The translations under genes and the position numbers were made by a program. The notes beneath the pieces are model-generated. The model ran no database searches and had not been told where the DNA came from. It was given only the letters and a program-made list of their open reading frames with translations. A stretch of 64,000 bases of DNA from Novosphingobium sp. EMRT-2 (GTDB lineage: Bacteria > Pseudomonadota > Alphaproteobacteria > Sphingomonadales > Sphingomonadaceae), in the NCBI RefSeq assembly GCF_005145025.1, contig NZ_CP039697.1, forward strand, positions 620,001 through 684,000, read 5' to 3'. Below, piece by piece: positions 41,092 to 49,755 of this stretch. Every line of letters begins with the position of its first letter. The stretch's first letter is position 1.

Positions 41092-43119
41092 ATGAAGATA
41101 TCCTACCTCGCCTTGGCCGCGAGCCTTATCGCCACGCCCGCGCTTGCGGAAAGCCGCGGCGCCGACGACGCTGACACCTCGCGTGCCAACGACATCGTTG
41201 TTACCGCCACGCCCGACCGGCAGCAGGCAACCGTCATGATCGACCGCATCGCCGGCGCGGTGGAAATCGTGCCGGACAGCGCGTTCAGGAACACACCGGT
41301 CCAGAATATCAAGGATATCCTGAGCTACGTTCCCGGGGTCATCGTTCAACCGCGCATGGGCGATGATGCGCGCGTCTCGGTCCGTGGGTCGGGATTGTCG
41401 CGTGCCTATGGCAACCGTGGCATCGCCATGCTGATCGATGGCATCCCGCTCAACACGTCGGACGGACTGCTCGATTTCTTCGAGATCGATCCGAGCGCTT
41501 ACCGCTATGTCGAGGTGTACAGGGGCGCCAACGCGCTGCGCTACGGATCGAATGCCCTGGGCGGCGCGATCAATCTGGTGACGCCGACCGGCCACGATGC
41601 CGCGCCGCTGGAAGCGCGCATCGATGCCGGCAGCTTCGGTTATGTGAAGGGCCAAGCCAGCACGGGCGGTGCATCGGGCGATCTGGACTACTTCGCCACG
41701 ATCTCCGCCCAGCGGATCGATGGCTATCGCGCGCACAGCAACGGTGATGCGCTTCGCGGCAATCTCAACATCGGCTACCGCCTCTCGCCCGATGTCGAGA
41801 CGCGCTTCTATGTCTATGGCGCAAGCACCAATCAGCATATACCCGGCGAAGTCAGCAAGGCGCAGGCGCTCAACGCGCCGCGGTCGGCCAACCCGGTCTG
41901 GATCGCGCAGGATCAGCAGTGCAACGTGGATTCCATCCGGGTCGCCAACAAGACCACGGTGCGCATAGGCGAAACCAAGGTGGACGTGGGCGTCTTCTAC
42001 AACCATCGCCATGTCGATCACCCGATCTACCAATATCTCGACTTCACGGTGGACGATTACGGAGGGTTCGTGCGCGCGGTCGATGATCGTACCATCGGCG
42101 GTCTGCGCAACCGGCTGATCGTGGGCGCCAACATCCAGAACGGCACGATCGACACGCATCAATATGTCAATGTCGCGGCCACCAAGGGCGCGCTGACCGC
42201 GTCGATGGTCGACAGGTCGAAGAACGTTTCCGCCTATGTCGAGGATGCGCTCTACGTGACGCCGCAGGTCTCGCTGATCGCCGGGCTGTCCTACCTTCAC
42301 GCAAGCCGGAACCGGCGCGACCAGTTCCTGGCCGATGGCGATCAATCCGGCCGCAGGAGCTATGATCTGTGGAGCCCGCGCTTCGGCGTGCTGTGGGATG
42401 TCACGCCGGCCACACAGGTCTATGCCAATGTCTCGCGCAGCGCCGAGGTACCGAGCTACGACGCCAACGTCATCACCACACCAAATCTGAACGCGCAGCG
42501 TGCCACCACCTACGAGATCGGCACGCGCGGCAGGCACGGAGCGATCGGCTGGGACGTTTCGCTGTATCGGTCGGAAATCCGGAACGAACTGCAGTGCCTG
42601 ACTACCGCGCCCTGGGCGCCGTGCAGCATCATCAATGCGGGCCGCACCGTCCATCAGGGCATCGAAGCCGGCCTTGACGCGGCACTGCCCGTCTCGGCCT
42701 TCGTGGCCGGCGACAGCCTGGCGCTCACCGCCGCCTACACCTACAACGATTTCTTCTTCGATGGCGATACGACCTATGGGCACAATCAATTGCCCGGTGT
42801 GCCGAAGCATTTCCTGCGCGCAGAACTGCTCTACAAGCATCCTGCCGGTTTCTATGCTGGCCCGAACGTCGAATGGGCGCCGGGGCACTATTTCGCCGAC
42901 AATGCCAACAGCCTGACGGTCGATCCCTACGCCCTGCTGAACCTCAAAGCCGGTGTCGACATCGGCACGCGCTGGTCGCTCTACGTCGAAGGGCGCAACC
43001 TGACCAACAAGACCTACATCTCGACCGTGGCGGTTGCCGGTGCCGCCACGGCCGCGTCCGAGCTGTTCAACCCGGGGATCGGGCGCGCCGTCTATGGCGG
43101 CATCCGGTTCGCATGGTGA
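41092..43119 (+). CDS. TonB-dependent receptor, FecA/copper-type group
   Basis: ATG 41092 gives 675 residues; the upstream open frame lacks conserved sequence. Signal peptide 1-19 (TPALAES), TonB box DIVVTATPD, then a plug (NIKDILSYVPGVIVQPRMGD, SRAYGNRGIAMLIDGIPLN, VEVYRGANALRYGSNALGGAINL) and a 22-strand barrel ending YGGIRFAW. The plug resembles metal-chelate receptors such as FecA rather than the large sphingomonad carbohydrate receptors. The DUF2946-like neighbour suggests copper or another metal chelate. It leads directly into a second receptor gene. Confidence 0.9.
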   Translation: MKISYLALAASLIATPALAESRGADDADTSRANDIVVTATPDRQQATVMIDRIAGAVEIVPDSAFRNTPVQNIKDILSYVPGVIVQPRMGDDARVSVRGSGLSRAYGNRGIAMLIDGIPLNTSDGLLDFFEIDPSAYRYVEVYRGANALRYGSNALGGAINLVTPTGHDAAPLEARIDAGSFGYVKGQASTGGASGDLDYFATISAQRIDGYRAHSNGDALRGNLNIGYRLSPDVETRFYVYGASTNQHIPGEVSKAQALNAPRSANPVWIAQDQQCNVDSIRVANKTTVRIGETKVDVGVFYNHRHVDHPIYQYLDFTVDDYGGFVRAVDDRTIGGLRNRLIVGANIQNGTIDTHQYVNVAATKGALTASMVDRSKNVSAYVEDALYVTPQVSLIAGLSYLHASRNRRDQFLADGDQSGRRSYDLWSPRFGVLWDVTPATQVYANVSRSAEVPSYDANVITTPNLNAQRATTYEIGTRGRHGAIGWDVSLYRSEIRNELQCLTTAPWAPCSIINAGRTVHQGIEAGLDAALPVSAFVAGDSLALTAAYTYNDFFFDGDTTYGHNQLPGVPKHFLRAELLYKHPAGFYAGPNVEWAPGHYFADNANSLTVDPYALLNLKAGVDIGTRWSLYVEGRNLTNKTYISTVAVAGAATAASELFNPGIGRAVYGGIRFAW

Positions 43120-43124
43120 CCGGC

Positions 43125-45260
43125 ATGACCAGGACCACCCGTCGCATCGCAGGGGCGGCATCGCTCGCCCTCATCGCCGCCACCAACCTTGTCTCGCCCG
43201 CGCCCGCGCAAGCCGCCGAAAGCGAGACAGCGCCAAGCTGGACCAACGATATCGTCGTGACGGGCCAGCGTGGAAGCTATGCCCAGCCGGACACCAGTTC
43301 GGCCACGCGCACCGGCACGCCATTGATCCAGGTGCCGCAATCCGTGCAGGTCATCACCCGGACGCTGATCCAGGAGCAGGATCGGCGGACGCTTGGCGAT
43401 GCGCTGGCCAACGTCTCGGGAGTCACGCCGACGCGATCGGAAGAGCAGTTGCTGATCGCGCCGCTCGTGCGCGGCTTCCCCGCAGAGGTCTATCTGGACG
43501 GGTTGCCCATCTATGCCGGCAACCAGCAAGCCTTTGATCCGACCAGTCTCGTCGGCGTCGAACGGATCGACGTGCTCAAGGGGCCAAGCGCCACGCTTTA
43601 CGGCGGAGGCCTGGGAACGCCGCTTGGCGGCACGATCAACATCGAATCCGAACGCCCCGATGGCAAGCCGGGTGGCTATGTGGCGATGCGGGGCGGCAGT
43701 TTCGCGACGTGGAACCCCTATGCCGACATCAACGTGCCGCTCGCGCCAGGCATCGCCGCGCGGGTGGCGGCGGAGTACCAGCGCAACGATAGCTGGATCG
43801 ACAAGGTTCGCGGGCGACGCTGGTCGGTGCAGCCAAGCCTGTCGTTCGAGATCGATCCGGCAACCGATCTGCTCCTGCAGGCGCAATTCAACGGCCGCAG
43901 CCAGCTTGAATATTCGGGGCTGCCCGCCGCACAGGCACTGGCCGGACAGATAGACCGCAATGCCTTTCCCGGTTCGCCCACCGGTCAGCCGCTCACCACC
44001 AACGACAACCGGATGGGGCAGGCAACGCTGCGCCACAGCTTCCGCGAAGACGTGAAGCTGACAGTCAGTGGCCGGTACTATGACAGTTCGATCCGCGAAT
44101 ACGGCAGCTTCGTCGATCCGGACTTCTTCCCGCCGGACTCCGCCTCGCCAACGGTCTATCCGATCATTCCGATCACCATGATCACCGATACCCGCGAGGT
44201 CACGCTCGACGCCAATCTTTCGGCCAAGGTCGGCATGCTCGGCGGATCGCACACCTTCCTGATCGGCGCCGACTACGATTGGACCCGCTTCTCCAGCAAT
44301 ATGGGCCTGTTCGTCAGCAACACGCCAGAAGGCACGATCGACCTCGCCAATCCGGTTTATGACGTGGTCTATACGCCGCAGGTGCCGGTCAACTATCTCC
44401 AGACCGACCATTACCGCACGCTGGCCTTCTATGTGCAGGATCAGGCGACGTACGGCCGGCTGCACCTGACTGGCGCCTTGCGCTACACCGCGCTCAACTT
44501 CCGCGAAGTCAGCAACATCGGGGTCGCCAACGACGAGACATACCACCGTCTCTCCCCCCGGATCGGCGCCACGTTCGACCTTGTGCCGGGTGTCGCGCTG
44601 TTCGCGGGCTACGCGACCGCCTTTCGCGCGCCGTTCGGGTTCGTCGGGCTGGGCGTGCCGAAGCCTGAAACATCGCGCAACGTCGAGGCGGGGATCAAGC
44701 TGGCGCTGCCCAAGGCGGGGCTGTCGGGCACGCTCTCGGCCTTCGACCAGACGCGCAACAACGTGGCCACGGCCGATGTGGCCAATCCCGGCTTCTTCAT
44801 CCAGGCCGGACGCCAGCGCGCGCGGGGCGTGGAGGCTGACCTGGTCTGGGAACCGACGCCGGCCTTCTCGCTGCTTGCCAGCTATGCCTATACCGATGCC
44901 AAGGTGACGGCGGACAACGCGATACCGGTCGGCGACCTGCTGACCCGCGTGCCCAGGAGCAGCGGCCGCGTCGCCGCGCGCTACCGGATATTGAACGGCC
45001 CCGCCAAAGGCCTGGCGTTCGGCGCGGGCGTTACGGCGCTCGGCGCGCGGCAATTGACGCTGCCCAATACGCTCGCGGTGCCGGGCTATGCGCTGATCGA
45101 TGCGCAGGCCGCCTACGATATTGGCCGTTTCACGATCCAGGTTTCGGCAATCAACCTGGGTGGCCGTCGGGCTTTCGATACCTACCAGTATTTCGGGAAC
45201 CCGCTGGTGATGCCGGTGCAGCCGCGATCCGCCTATGTCACGTTGAAGGTCAGGCTTTAG
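43125..45260 (+). CDS. TonB-dependent siderophore receptor
   Basis: ATG 43125 (GGTGA five bases upstream; ATG 43113 is an alternative overlapping the previous stop) gives 711 residues. Signal peptide 1-30 (APAQA-AE), TonB box DIVVTGQRG, and the siderophore-receptor plug pattern: PLIQVPQSVQVITRTLIQEQ, TLGDALANVSGVTP and VERIDVLKGPSATLYGGG. The barrel ends VQPRSAYVTLKVRL. The PQSVQV-type plug is the mark of the FhuA/FpvA/CirA siderophore group. It is closely spaced between the FecA-like receptor and the frameshifted esterase. Confidence 0.9.
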   Translation: MTRTTRRIAGAASLALIAATNLVSPAPAQAAESETAPSWTNDIVVTGQRGSYAQPDTSSATRTGTPLIQVPQSVQVITRTLIQEQDRRTLGDALANVSGVTPTRSEEQLLIAPLVRGFPAEVYLDGLPIYAGNQQAFDPTSLVGVERIDVLKGPSATLYGGGLGTPLGGTINIESERPDGKPGGYVAMRGGSFATWNPYADINVPLAPGIAARVAAEYQRNDSWIDKVRGRRWSVQPSLSFEIDPATDLLLQAQFNGRSQLEYSGLPAAQALAGQIDRNAFPGSPTGQPLTTNDNRMGQATLRHSFREDVKLTVSGRYYDSSIREYGSFVDPDFFPPDSASPTVYPIIPITMITDTREVTLDANLSAKVGMLGGSHTFLIGADYDWTRFSSNMGLFVSNTPEGTIDLANPVYDVVYTPQVPVNYLQTDHYRTLAFYVQDQATYGRLHLTGALRYTALNFREVSNIGVANDETYHRLSPRIGATFDLVPGVALFAGYATAFRAPFGFVGLGVPKPETSRNVEAGIKLALPKAGLSGTLSAFDQTRNNVATADVANPGFFIQAGRQRARGVEADLVWEPTPAFSLLASYAYTDAKVTADNAIPVGDLLTRVPRSSGRVAARYRILNGPAKGLAFGAGVTALGARQLTLPNTLAVPGYALIDAQAAYDIGRFTIQVSAINLGGRRAFDTYQYFGNPLVMPVQPRSAYVTLKVRL

Positions 45261-45263
45261 GCC

Positions 45264-46189
45264 ATGGCCGCGCTGGTGAGACACCTGACGCGATATTCGG
45301 GCTTCGGCATGGCGTTTGCGCTCGCGGCATCGGCCGCCATGGCGCGAGCGCCATCAGATGGATCGGTCATTGCGCTTTACCCTGACGGTGCGTTGGAATC
45401 GCTTGGCGTCCCGGAGGTGCGTCGGCAGGTTGACGGCGAGACCATGGTCTTCAACGTCAGCCAACCCACGCTCGAGCTGTTCCTCCCTGCGGCCGGATCG
45501 TCGAACGGTGCGGCGGTGATCGTCGCGCCGGGCGGCGGCTTTGTCGGGCTGGGATATGATGCCGGAGGAACGGCCGTCGCACGCCGGCTTGCGCAGCAGG
45601 GCGTTACCGCGTTCGTGCTCAAGTACCGCACGATCCGGAGCGGGGCCGACCCCATGAAGCTGCCCGAGTCCATATGCGGGAGATGGACACCATCATGGCG
45701 CGGGCGAAGAGCGGCCTTCCGGCCAAGGTTCCGCCCTTTGCCGGCGAGAAGCATGCGGTGGAGGACGGCGCGCGCGCCGTGGCGACGGTGCGCCACGGCG
45801 CAGCCCGGTGGGGTATCGATCCCGGCAAGATCGGAGTCCTCGGTTTCTCGGCGGGTGCTTTCCTGGCCGTCGACCTGGCGATTGGCGACAAGGCTTCGCG
45901 GCCCGATTTTGTCGGCCTGATCTATGGGGGGCTTCGCACGCCGGTCCCCGCCGATGCATCGCCAGCCTTCATCGCCGCCGCGGCCGACGACGAATTCCTG
46001 CCAAACGACGCGGCGCAGCTCTATGCCGCATGGCGGCAAGCCGGGGTGCCGGCCGAGCTTCATGTCTATGAGCATGGCGGCCACGGTTTCGATCTCAGGC
46101 CGAAGGGCACGACCAGCGACCGCTGGTTCGACGAATTCATCTGGTGGATGCAAGCACGCGGCCTGATCGAGACGGTTTGGTCGCGGTAA
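45264..46189 (+). pseudogene. Alpha/beta hydrolase (acetyl-esterase-like), frameshifted
   Basis: One hydrolase is split between two frames. The first (from ATG 45264) carries a signal peptide and the oxyanion strand VIVAPGGGFVGLGYDAGG, up to DPMKLPES; the second resumes at HMREMDTIMARAKSG and carries the nucleophile Ser in IGVLGFSAGAF, acid Asp in ADDEFLP and His in YEHGGHGF. Restoring one C in TCC(C)ATATG near 45669 rejoins them perfectly, so a single-base deletion explains the break. The triad is complete, hence the mutation is recent or a sequencing error. The fold resembles acetyl-xylan/BD-FAE esterases; beside siderophore receptors a siderophore esterase is conceivable. Confidence 0.88.
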
Positions 46190-46260
46190 TCGCGCGCCTT
46201 CTGGCAGACCGGCGCGCCGTGAACAGGGCGGCGCATATTTTTTCCTGTCGCCATCGCCTA

Positions 46261-46287
46261 TGTCACACCGGCCGCCGCCATCTCGTC
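46261..46287 (+). promoter_or_regulatory. ECF41-type promoter
   Basis: TGTCACA at 46261-46267, a 16-base spacer, and CGTC at 46284-46287 match the known ECF41 sigma-factor promoter form exactly. It lies upstream of the 36-codon ORF, the membrane protein and the ECF41 gene itself, all on the same strand, so the operon is probably autoregulated. Confidence 0.8.
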
Positions 46288-46321
46288 ATGCAAGCAGGCA
46301 TTGTGCATGGGAGATACGAAC

Positions 46322-46432
46322 ATGAAGCCTGTTATCGTCGGCGACGCGCGACGGATCGGTCTGCCTCTCGTTGCCCTTCCGCACGCGCAGGGCCATCGGC
46401 GCGTTGCTCAATCCCTGGAGAGGGCGGCATGA
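46322..46432 (+). CDS. 36-residue ORF, likely stump of an SDR/NmrA oxidoreductase
   Basis: ATG 46322, behind GGGAGA at 7-base spacing, opens MKPVIVGDARRIGLPLVALP, and ends with TGA overlapping the next ATG. It resembles the Rossmann start of NAD(P)-dependent SDR/NmrA proteins, where a GxxGxxG loop lies between the first strand and helix; here that loop reads GDARRIG and the helix ends AQGHRRVAQS. Such oxidoreductases are common ECF41 targets, and this ORF is the first one behind the ECF41 promoter. It is probably a degraded remnant, or a leader that couples translation of the next gene. Confidence 0.5.
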   Translation: MKPVIVGDARRIGLPLVALPHAQGHRRVAQSLERAA

Positions 46433-46875
46433 GCCGGGGCTTCCCGTTCGCGCTGGCCTCTGCGCTCGGCATCGGAGCCGCCTTCAACGGTGTTTTCATG
46501 CTGCTCTCCCCTGTCCGCTGGTACTTCGCGGTGCCGGGAGTCACCACTACCGGCCCGTTCAACCCGCATTTCGTGCGCGACATCGGACTGATTTTCCTGT
46601 TGGTTGCGATCGCAATGCTCGCAGGCGTCGCGCGGCCGGTGGCGCGTCTTCCGCTTTGGTCTGCCGCCGCGTTCTGGCTGGCGGGCCACGCGCTGTTCCA
46701 TTTTTGGGAGGTGGCGGTTGGTATCTGCGGCACGGGCGCGCTCGCCCGGGATTTTCCCGCGGTGACCTTGCCGGCTATACTGACGACCGCGCTGGCGCTG
46801 TGGGCATGGCGCGATACGGCACGCGAGAGGTGCCGACCGCACTCGGTGGAGGACGCGCGTGCCGCGCAGGGATGA
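46429..46875 (+). CDS. Small integral membrane protein of the ECF41 operon
   Basis: ATG 46429 (GGAGAGGG upstream, 4-bp overlap with the preceding short ORF) gives 148 residues with about four transmembrane segments (LASALGIGAAFNGVFMLLSP, DIGLIFLLVAIAMLAGVA, PLWSAAAFWLAGHALFHFWE, VTLPAILTTALALWAW). His and Trp in the third helix (HALFHFWE) stand out. I do not recognise the family. It overlaps the sigma-factor gene by 17 bp, so it is cotranscribed from the ECF41 promoter and may be its true target. Confidence 0.75.
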   Translation: MSRGFPFALASALGIGAAFNGVFMLLSPVRWYFAVPGVTTTGPFNPHFVRDIGLIFLLVAIAMLAGVARPVARLPLWSAAAFWLAGHALFHFWEVAVGICGTGALARDFPAVTLPAILTTALALWAWRDTARERCRPHSVEDARAAQG

Positions 46876-47743
46876 ATATGTCGCTGATTTCGAGGCGCAA
46901 CGGCCGCGGTTGTTGCGCCTGGGATACCGCATGCTCGGCTCCGTCAGCGAAGCGGAGGATGTGGTTCAGGAGGCATGGCTGCGGTGGGCGGCAAAAGCGG
47001 AAAGCGTCGATGCTCCGGCTGCCTATCTGACCCGCATCGTCACCCGCCTTTGCCTCGATCAGCTCAAGTCGGCCCGTGCCCGCCGGGAAACCTATGTCGG
47101 AGCCTGGTTGCCCGAACCACTGATGGAAACCACCGAGCCTGACGAGACGATCGCCGACGACCTGACGCTTACCCTGATGCTGGCGATGGAGCGCCTGTCC
47201 CCGCTGGAGCGCGCCGCCTTCCTGCTTCACGACGTGTTTGGCGTGGCGCTGACCGATATCGCCGCGACATTGGGGCGCGAGCCCGCCGCGGTTCGCCAGC
47301 TTGCCGCGCGCGCGCGCAAACACGTGCAGGATGCGCGCCCGCGTTTCCTGGTGGACGCGCGCGAGGCGGACCGGATCGCCCGGGCCTTCTTCACCGCTTC
47401 GCGCGAGGGCGATGCGGGCGCGCTGTCTGCGCTGCTCGCGCGCGACGTCGCGATCTATTCGGATGGCGGCGGCAAGGTGATCGCCTTCCGCAACATCGTG
47501 CGGGGGATCGATCGGGCACTGCGCTTGTTCGCCGGGCTCAAGCGCAAAAATGCGTCGATGCCGACGCTCCTGCGCACCGCCACGATCGATGGCCTGCCGG
47601 GGTATGTCAGTGTCGATCGAGGCGACGTGCTGCAGACGACCGCGCTCGACGTGCGCGATGGGCGGATCTCGGCGATCTACATCGTGCGCAATCCTGACAA
47701 GCTGCGCCATCTTGCGGCCGCTTTCGGCACAAGCAGCGGATAG
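46859..47743 (+). CDS. ECF41-family RNA polymerase sigma factor with SnoaL C-terminal domain
   Basis: A GTG at 46859 with GGAGG six bases upstream gives 294 residues. Sigma-2 (RLLRLGYRMLGSVSEAEDVVQEAWLRW) and sigma-4 (LSPLERAAFLLHDVFGVALTDIAATLGREPAAVRQ) domains are followed by a SnoaL-like domain that replaces a separate anti-sigma factor. The two signatures of ECF41 are present: WLPEP (83-87) in the linker and a DGGGK (202-206) in the C-terminal domain. The C-terminal domain holds the factor in check, so no anti-sigma gene is expected. It ends 2 bp from the convergent LacI gene. Confidence 0.95.
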   Translation: MPRRDEYVADFEAQRPRLLRLGYRMLGSVSEAEDVVQEAWLRWAAKAESVDAPAAYLTRIVTRLCLDQLKSARARRETYVGAWLPEPLMETTEPDETIADDLTLTLMLAMERLSPLERAAFLLHDVFGVALTDIAATLGREPAAVRQLAARARKHVQDARPRFLVDAREADRIARAFFTASREGDAGALSALLARDVAIYSDGGGKVIAFRNIVRGIDRALRLFAGLKRKNASMPTLLRTATIDGLPGYVSVDRGDVLQTTALDVRDGRISAIYIVRNPDKLRHLAAAFGTSSG

Positions 47744-47745
47744 CG

Positions 47746-48777
47746 CTACGCGCTGTCGCGCACGACCAGTTCGGGCGTCATCTGGACCGACGGGCTGTCT
47801 TCGCGCCGCAGCCGGGCGGCGAGAGCGCCGATCATCAAGCCCGCGCCCCGGGCGATGTCCTGCCGCACCGAGGTCAGCCGGGGAACCGTCTGCGCCGCGA
47901 TCGGCAGATCGTCGAAACCGGTGACGGCAATGTCCGTCGGGACGGCGAGGCCTTCGTCCGTCAGCGCGCGCAGCACGGTCATCGCGATCACGTCGGACGC
48001 GCAGACGATCCCGTCCAGCGTGCGCCCGATCCTGCGGATCCGGGTGGCAATATCCTCTTGCGCCTGTTCGCCGCTCAAGTGCACCGGCAGCGCTTCCAGC
48101 GCGGGCAGGCCGGCTTCCTGCACGGCCGCGTTGGCGCCGGCGAAGCGCGCCGCGATCTCGGGCGGGCGAATGTCGCCCAGGAAGGCCAGCCGCTTGCGCC
48201 CGTCGGCGATCAGGTGCCGCGCGGCAAGCCTGCCGCCGGCGTGATTGTCCGACCCGATCGTGCACTGCTGATAGCCCGGGGTCTGCTGGCCCCAGACCAC
48301 CAGCGGACGATAGCGCTGCGCGACGTGTTCGATCGCATCGAGCTGATCCGATTGCCCGATGATCAGCACGCCGTCGAGCAGCCCGGAATCGACGATGTCA
48401 TCAAGCCAGCCCGGCGTATCGGGCAGCACGCGCGACAGCATCAGGTCGTATCCGGATTCGGTCAGGCCATCGGCCAGATGGCCCAGCATGGTCATGAAGA
48501 ACGGATCGGAAATGTGCTGTCGCCGTTCGTGCCCCAGCGGCACGACTACGCCGATCGCGCGGGTCTCCCGCGTGCGCAGCTTGCTGGCCATCTGGTTCAG
48601 ACGGAAGCCGTGCTTTTCCGCCAGCGCCTGTATCCGTTCTCGCGTGTTCGCCTTGATCAGGGGGTTGCCGGCCAGCGCGCGCGAGACGGTGCTGGCGGAA
48701 ACGCCGGCGATCCGGGCCAGTTCCACGATGTTGCGGACGCGGGCCGGTGGCTGATCCGTCTCGTTGTCCCCGTCCAT
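47746..48777 (-). CDS. LacI-family regulator of the sucrose locus
   Basis: 343 residues: helix-turn-helix NIVELARIAGVSASTVSRAL (16-35), hinge NQMASKLRTRET, and a sugar-binding domain to the C-terminus with VVVPLGHERRQHISDPFFMT and GSDNHAGGRLAARHLI. Upstream at 48830 lies a GTGCGAACGTTTGCGG box, a weaker version of the palindromes in the receptor/symporter promoter region at 53477, so it probably controls both itself and them. By position it corresponds to SuxR of Xanthomonas/Caulobacter sux loci. The effector is likely sucrose or a derivative. Confidence 0.92.
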   Translation of the reverse strand: MDGDNETDQPPARVRNIVELARIAGVSASTVSRALAGNPLIKANTRERIQALAEKHGFRLNQMASKLRTRETRAIGVVVPLGHERRQHISDPFFMTMLGHLADGLTESGYDLMLSRVLPDTPGWLDDIVDSGLLDGVLIIGQSDQLDAIEHVAQRYRPLVVWGQQTPGYQQCTIGSDNHAGGRLAARHLIADGRKRLAFLGDIRPPEIAARFAGANAAVQEAGLPALEALPVHLSGEQAQEDIATRIRRIGRTLDGIVCASDVIAMTVLRALTDEGLAVPTDIAVTGFDDLPIAAQTVPRLTSVRQDIARGAGLMIGALAARLRREDSPSVQMTPELVVRDSA

Positions 48778-48829
48778 CGCTTGCTCCGCACGTCTCCCCG
48801 GGTGGCCGCATGCGACCGGTCCGATAGTC

Positions 48830-48845
48830 GTGCGAACGTTTGCGG
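48830..48845. promoter_or_regulatory. Candidate LacI operator upstream of the regulator gene
   Basis: GTGCGAACGTTTGCGG keeps the core TGC-N-AACGTTTGC of the 53477 palindrome. It lies 53 bp before the lacI start and 17 bp past the fructokinase stop, a normal autoregulatory position. Confidence 0.55.
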
Positions 48846-48861
48846 GAGCGGTGTCAGCCTG

Positions 48862-49755
48862 TCAATCGAGCGCCGAGAGCGCGAGGGCCAACGCGCCCAT
48901 GGGGCCGGCGCGTGCCTCCAGTCCCGGCGGGCCAATCAGCGTTTCCAGCGCGTCGCGATCGGCCCCGGGAACATAGCCGGCCAGCGCCCCGGCCGTGGCA
49001 TCGCGAATGCGGTCGAGCAGCGCCGGGCGTCCGCCGCCCACGCCACCGCCGATCACGATGCATTCGGGGGATACGGTGAGGATGAGCGTGGCCATCAGTT
49101 CGCCCAGCTCTGCGCCGACATCGGACCAGACCGTATGGTCATCGGCGATATGCGTGGCATCGCCACCAATGCGCGCAGCGATGGCGGGGCCTGCGGCCAG
49201 GCCTTCCAGGCAATCGCCGTGGAAGGGGCAGATGCCGGGAAAGGCATCGTCGCGGCGCCGGCGCACGCGCAGGTGCCCGGCCTCGGGGTGCAAGGCGCCG
49301 TGCAACACCTGCCCATTGGCCACGATGCCGATGCCGATGCCGGTGCCGACCGTGACATAGGCATGGGTCGAACACCCGCGCGCGCGTCCCCAGCGTCCTT
49401 CCGCGAGGGCGGCCGCGCCGACATCGGTATCGAACGCGATCGGCACGGCGAAGCGATCGGCGAAGTGGTCCAGCACCCGCGCGCCGGTCCAGCCCGGCTT
49501 GGGCGTGGGGAGTATCTGGCCATAGTCCGGCGCGTCAGGGGAGACGCGGGCCGGGCCGAACGTGCCAATGCCCAGCGCCGTGAACGGCAGCTCGGCCTGC
49601 CATTCCGCAAGCGCTTCGGACAGCCCCGCCAGCGTGGTTGCGGGATCGGTCGTCGGCAGGCGGCGTTCGCGCAGAATCTCGGTGCCGCGCGCGACCACGG
49701 CGATGCACTTGGTGCCGCCCAGCTCGACCCCGGCGAGGAGCGGTGCGTCACTCAT
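48862..49755 (-). CDS. ROK-family fructokinase
   Basis: ATG 49755 overlaps the GH68 stop by 4 bp and gives 297 residues. The ROK ATP-binding start (LAGVELGGTKCIAVVARG), the sugar-binding Asp region (IAFDTDVGAAALAE), and the zinc-site signature of ROK fructokinases (EAGHLRVRRRRDDAF then CPFHGDCLEG) are clear. It phosphorylates fructose released from sucrose by the GH68 enzyme encoded immediately upstream, making fructose 6-phosphate in the cytoplasm. ROK glucokinase activity cannot be excluded but the Cys/His site favours fructose. Confidence 0.92.
   Translation of the reverse strand: MSDAPLLAGVELGGTKCIAVVARGTEILRERRLPTTDPATTLAGLSEALAEWQAELPFTALGIGTFGPARVSPDAPDYGQILPTPKPGWTGARVLDHFADRFAVPIAFDTDVGAAALAEGRWGRARGCSTHAYVTVGTGIGIGIVANGQVLHGALHPEAGHLRVRRRRDDAFPGICPFHGDCLEGLAAGPAIAARIGGDATHIADDHTVWSDVGAELGELMATLILTVSPECIVIGGGVGGGRPALLDRIRDATAGALAGYVPGADRDALETLIGPPGLEARAGPMGALALALSALD

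Noticed and set aside
40918..43161. Very long minus-strand frame (747 codons)
   Set aside because: It overlaps a receptor gene completely on the other strand and has the repetitive Arg/Asp/Ile composition of a shadow frame, no start signal or domain.
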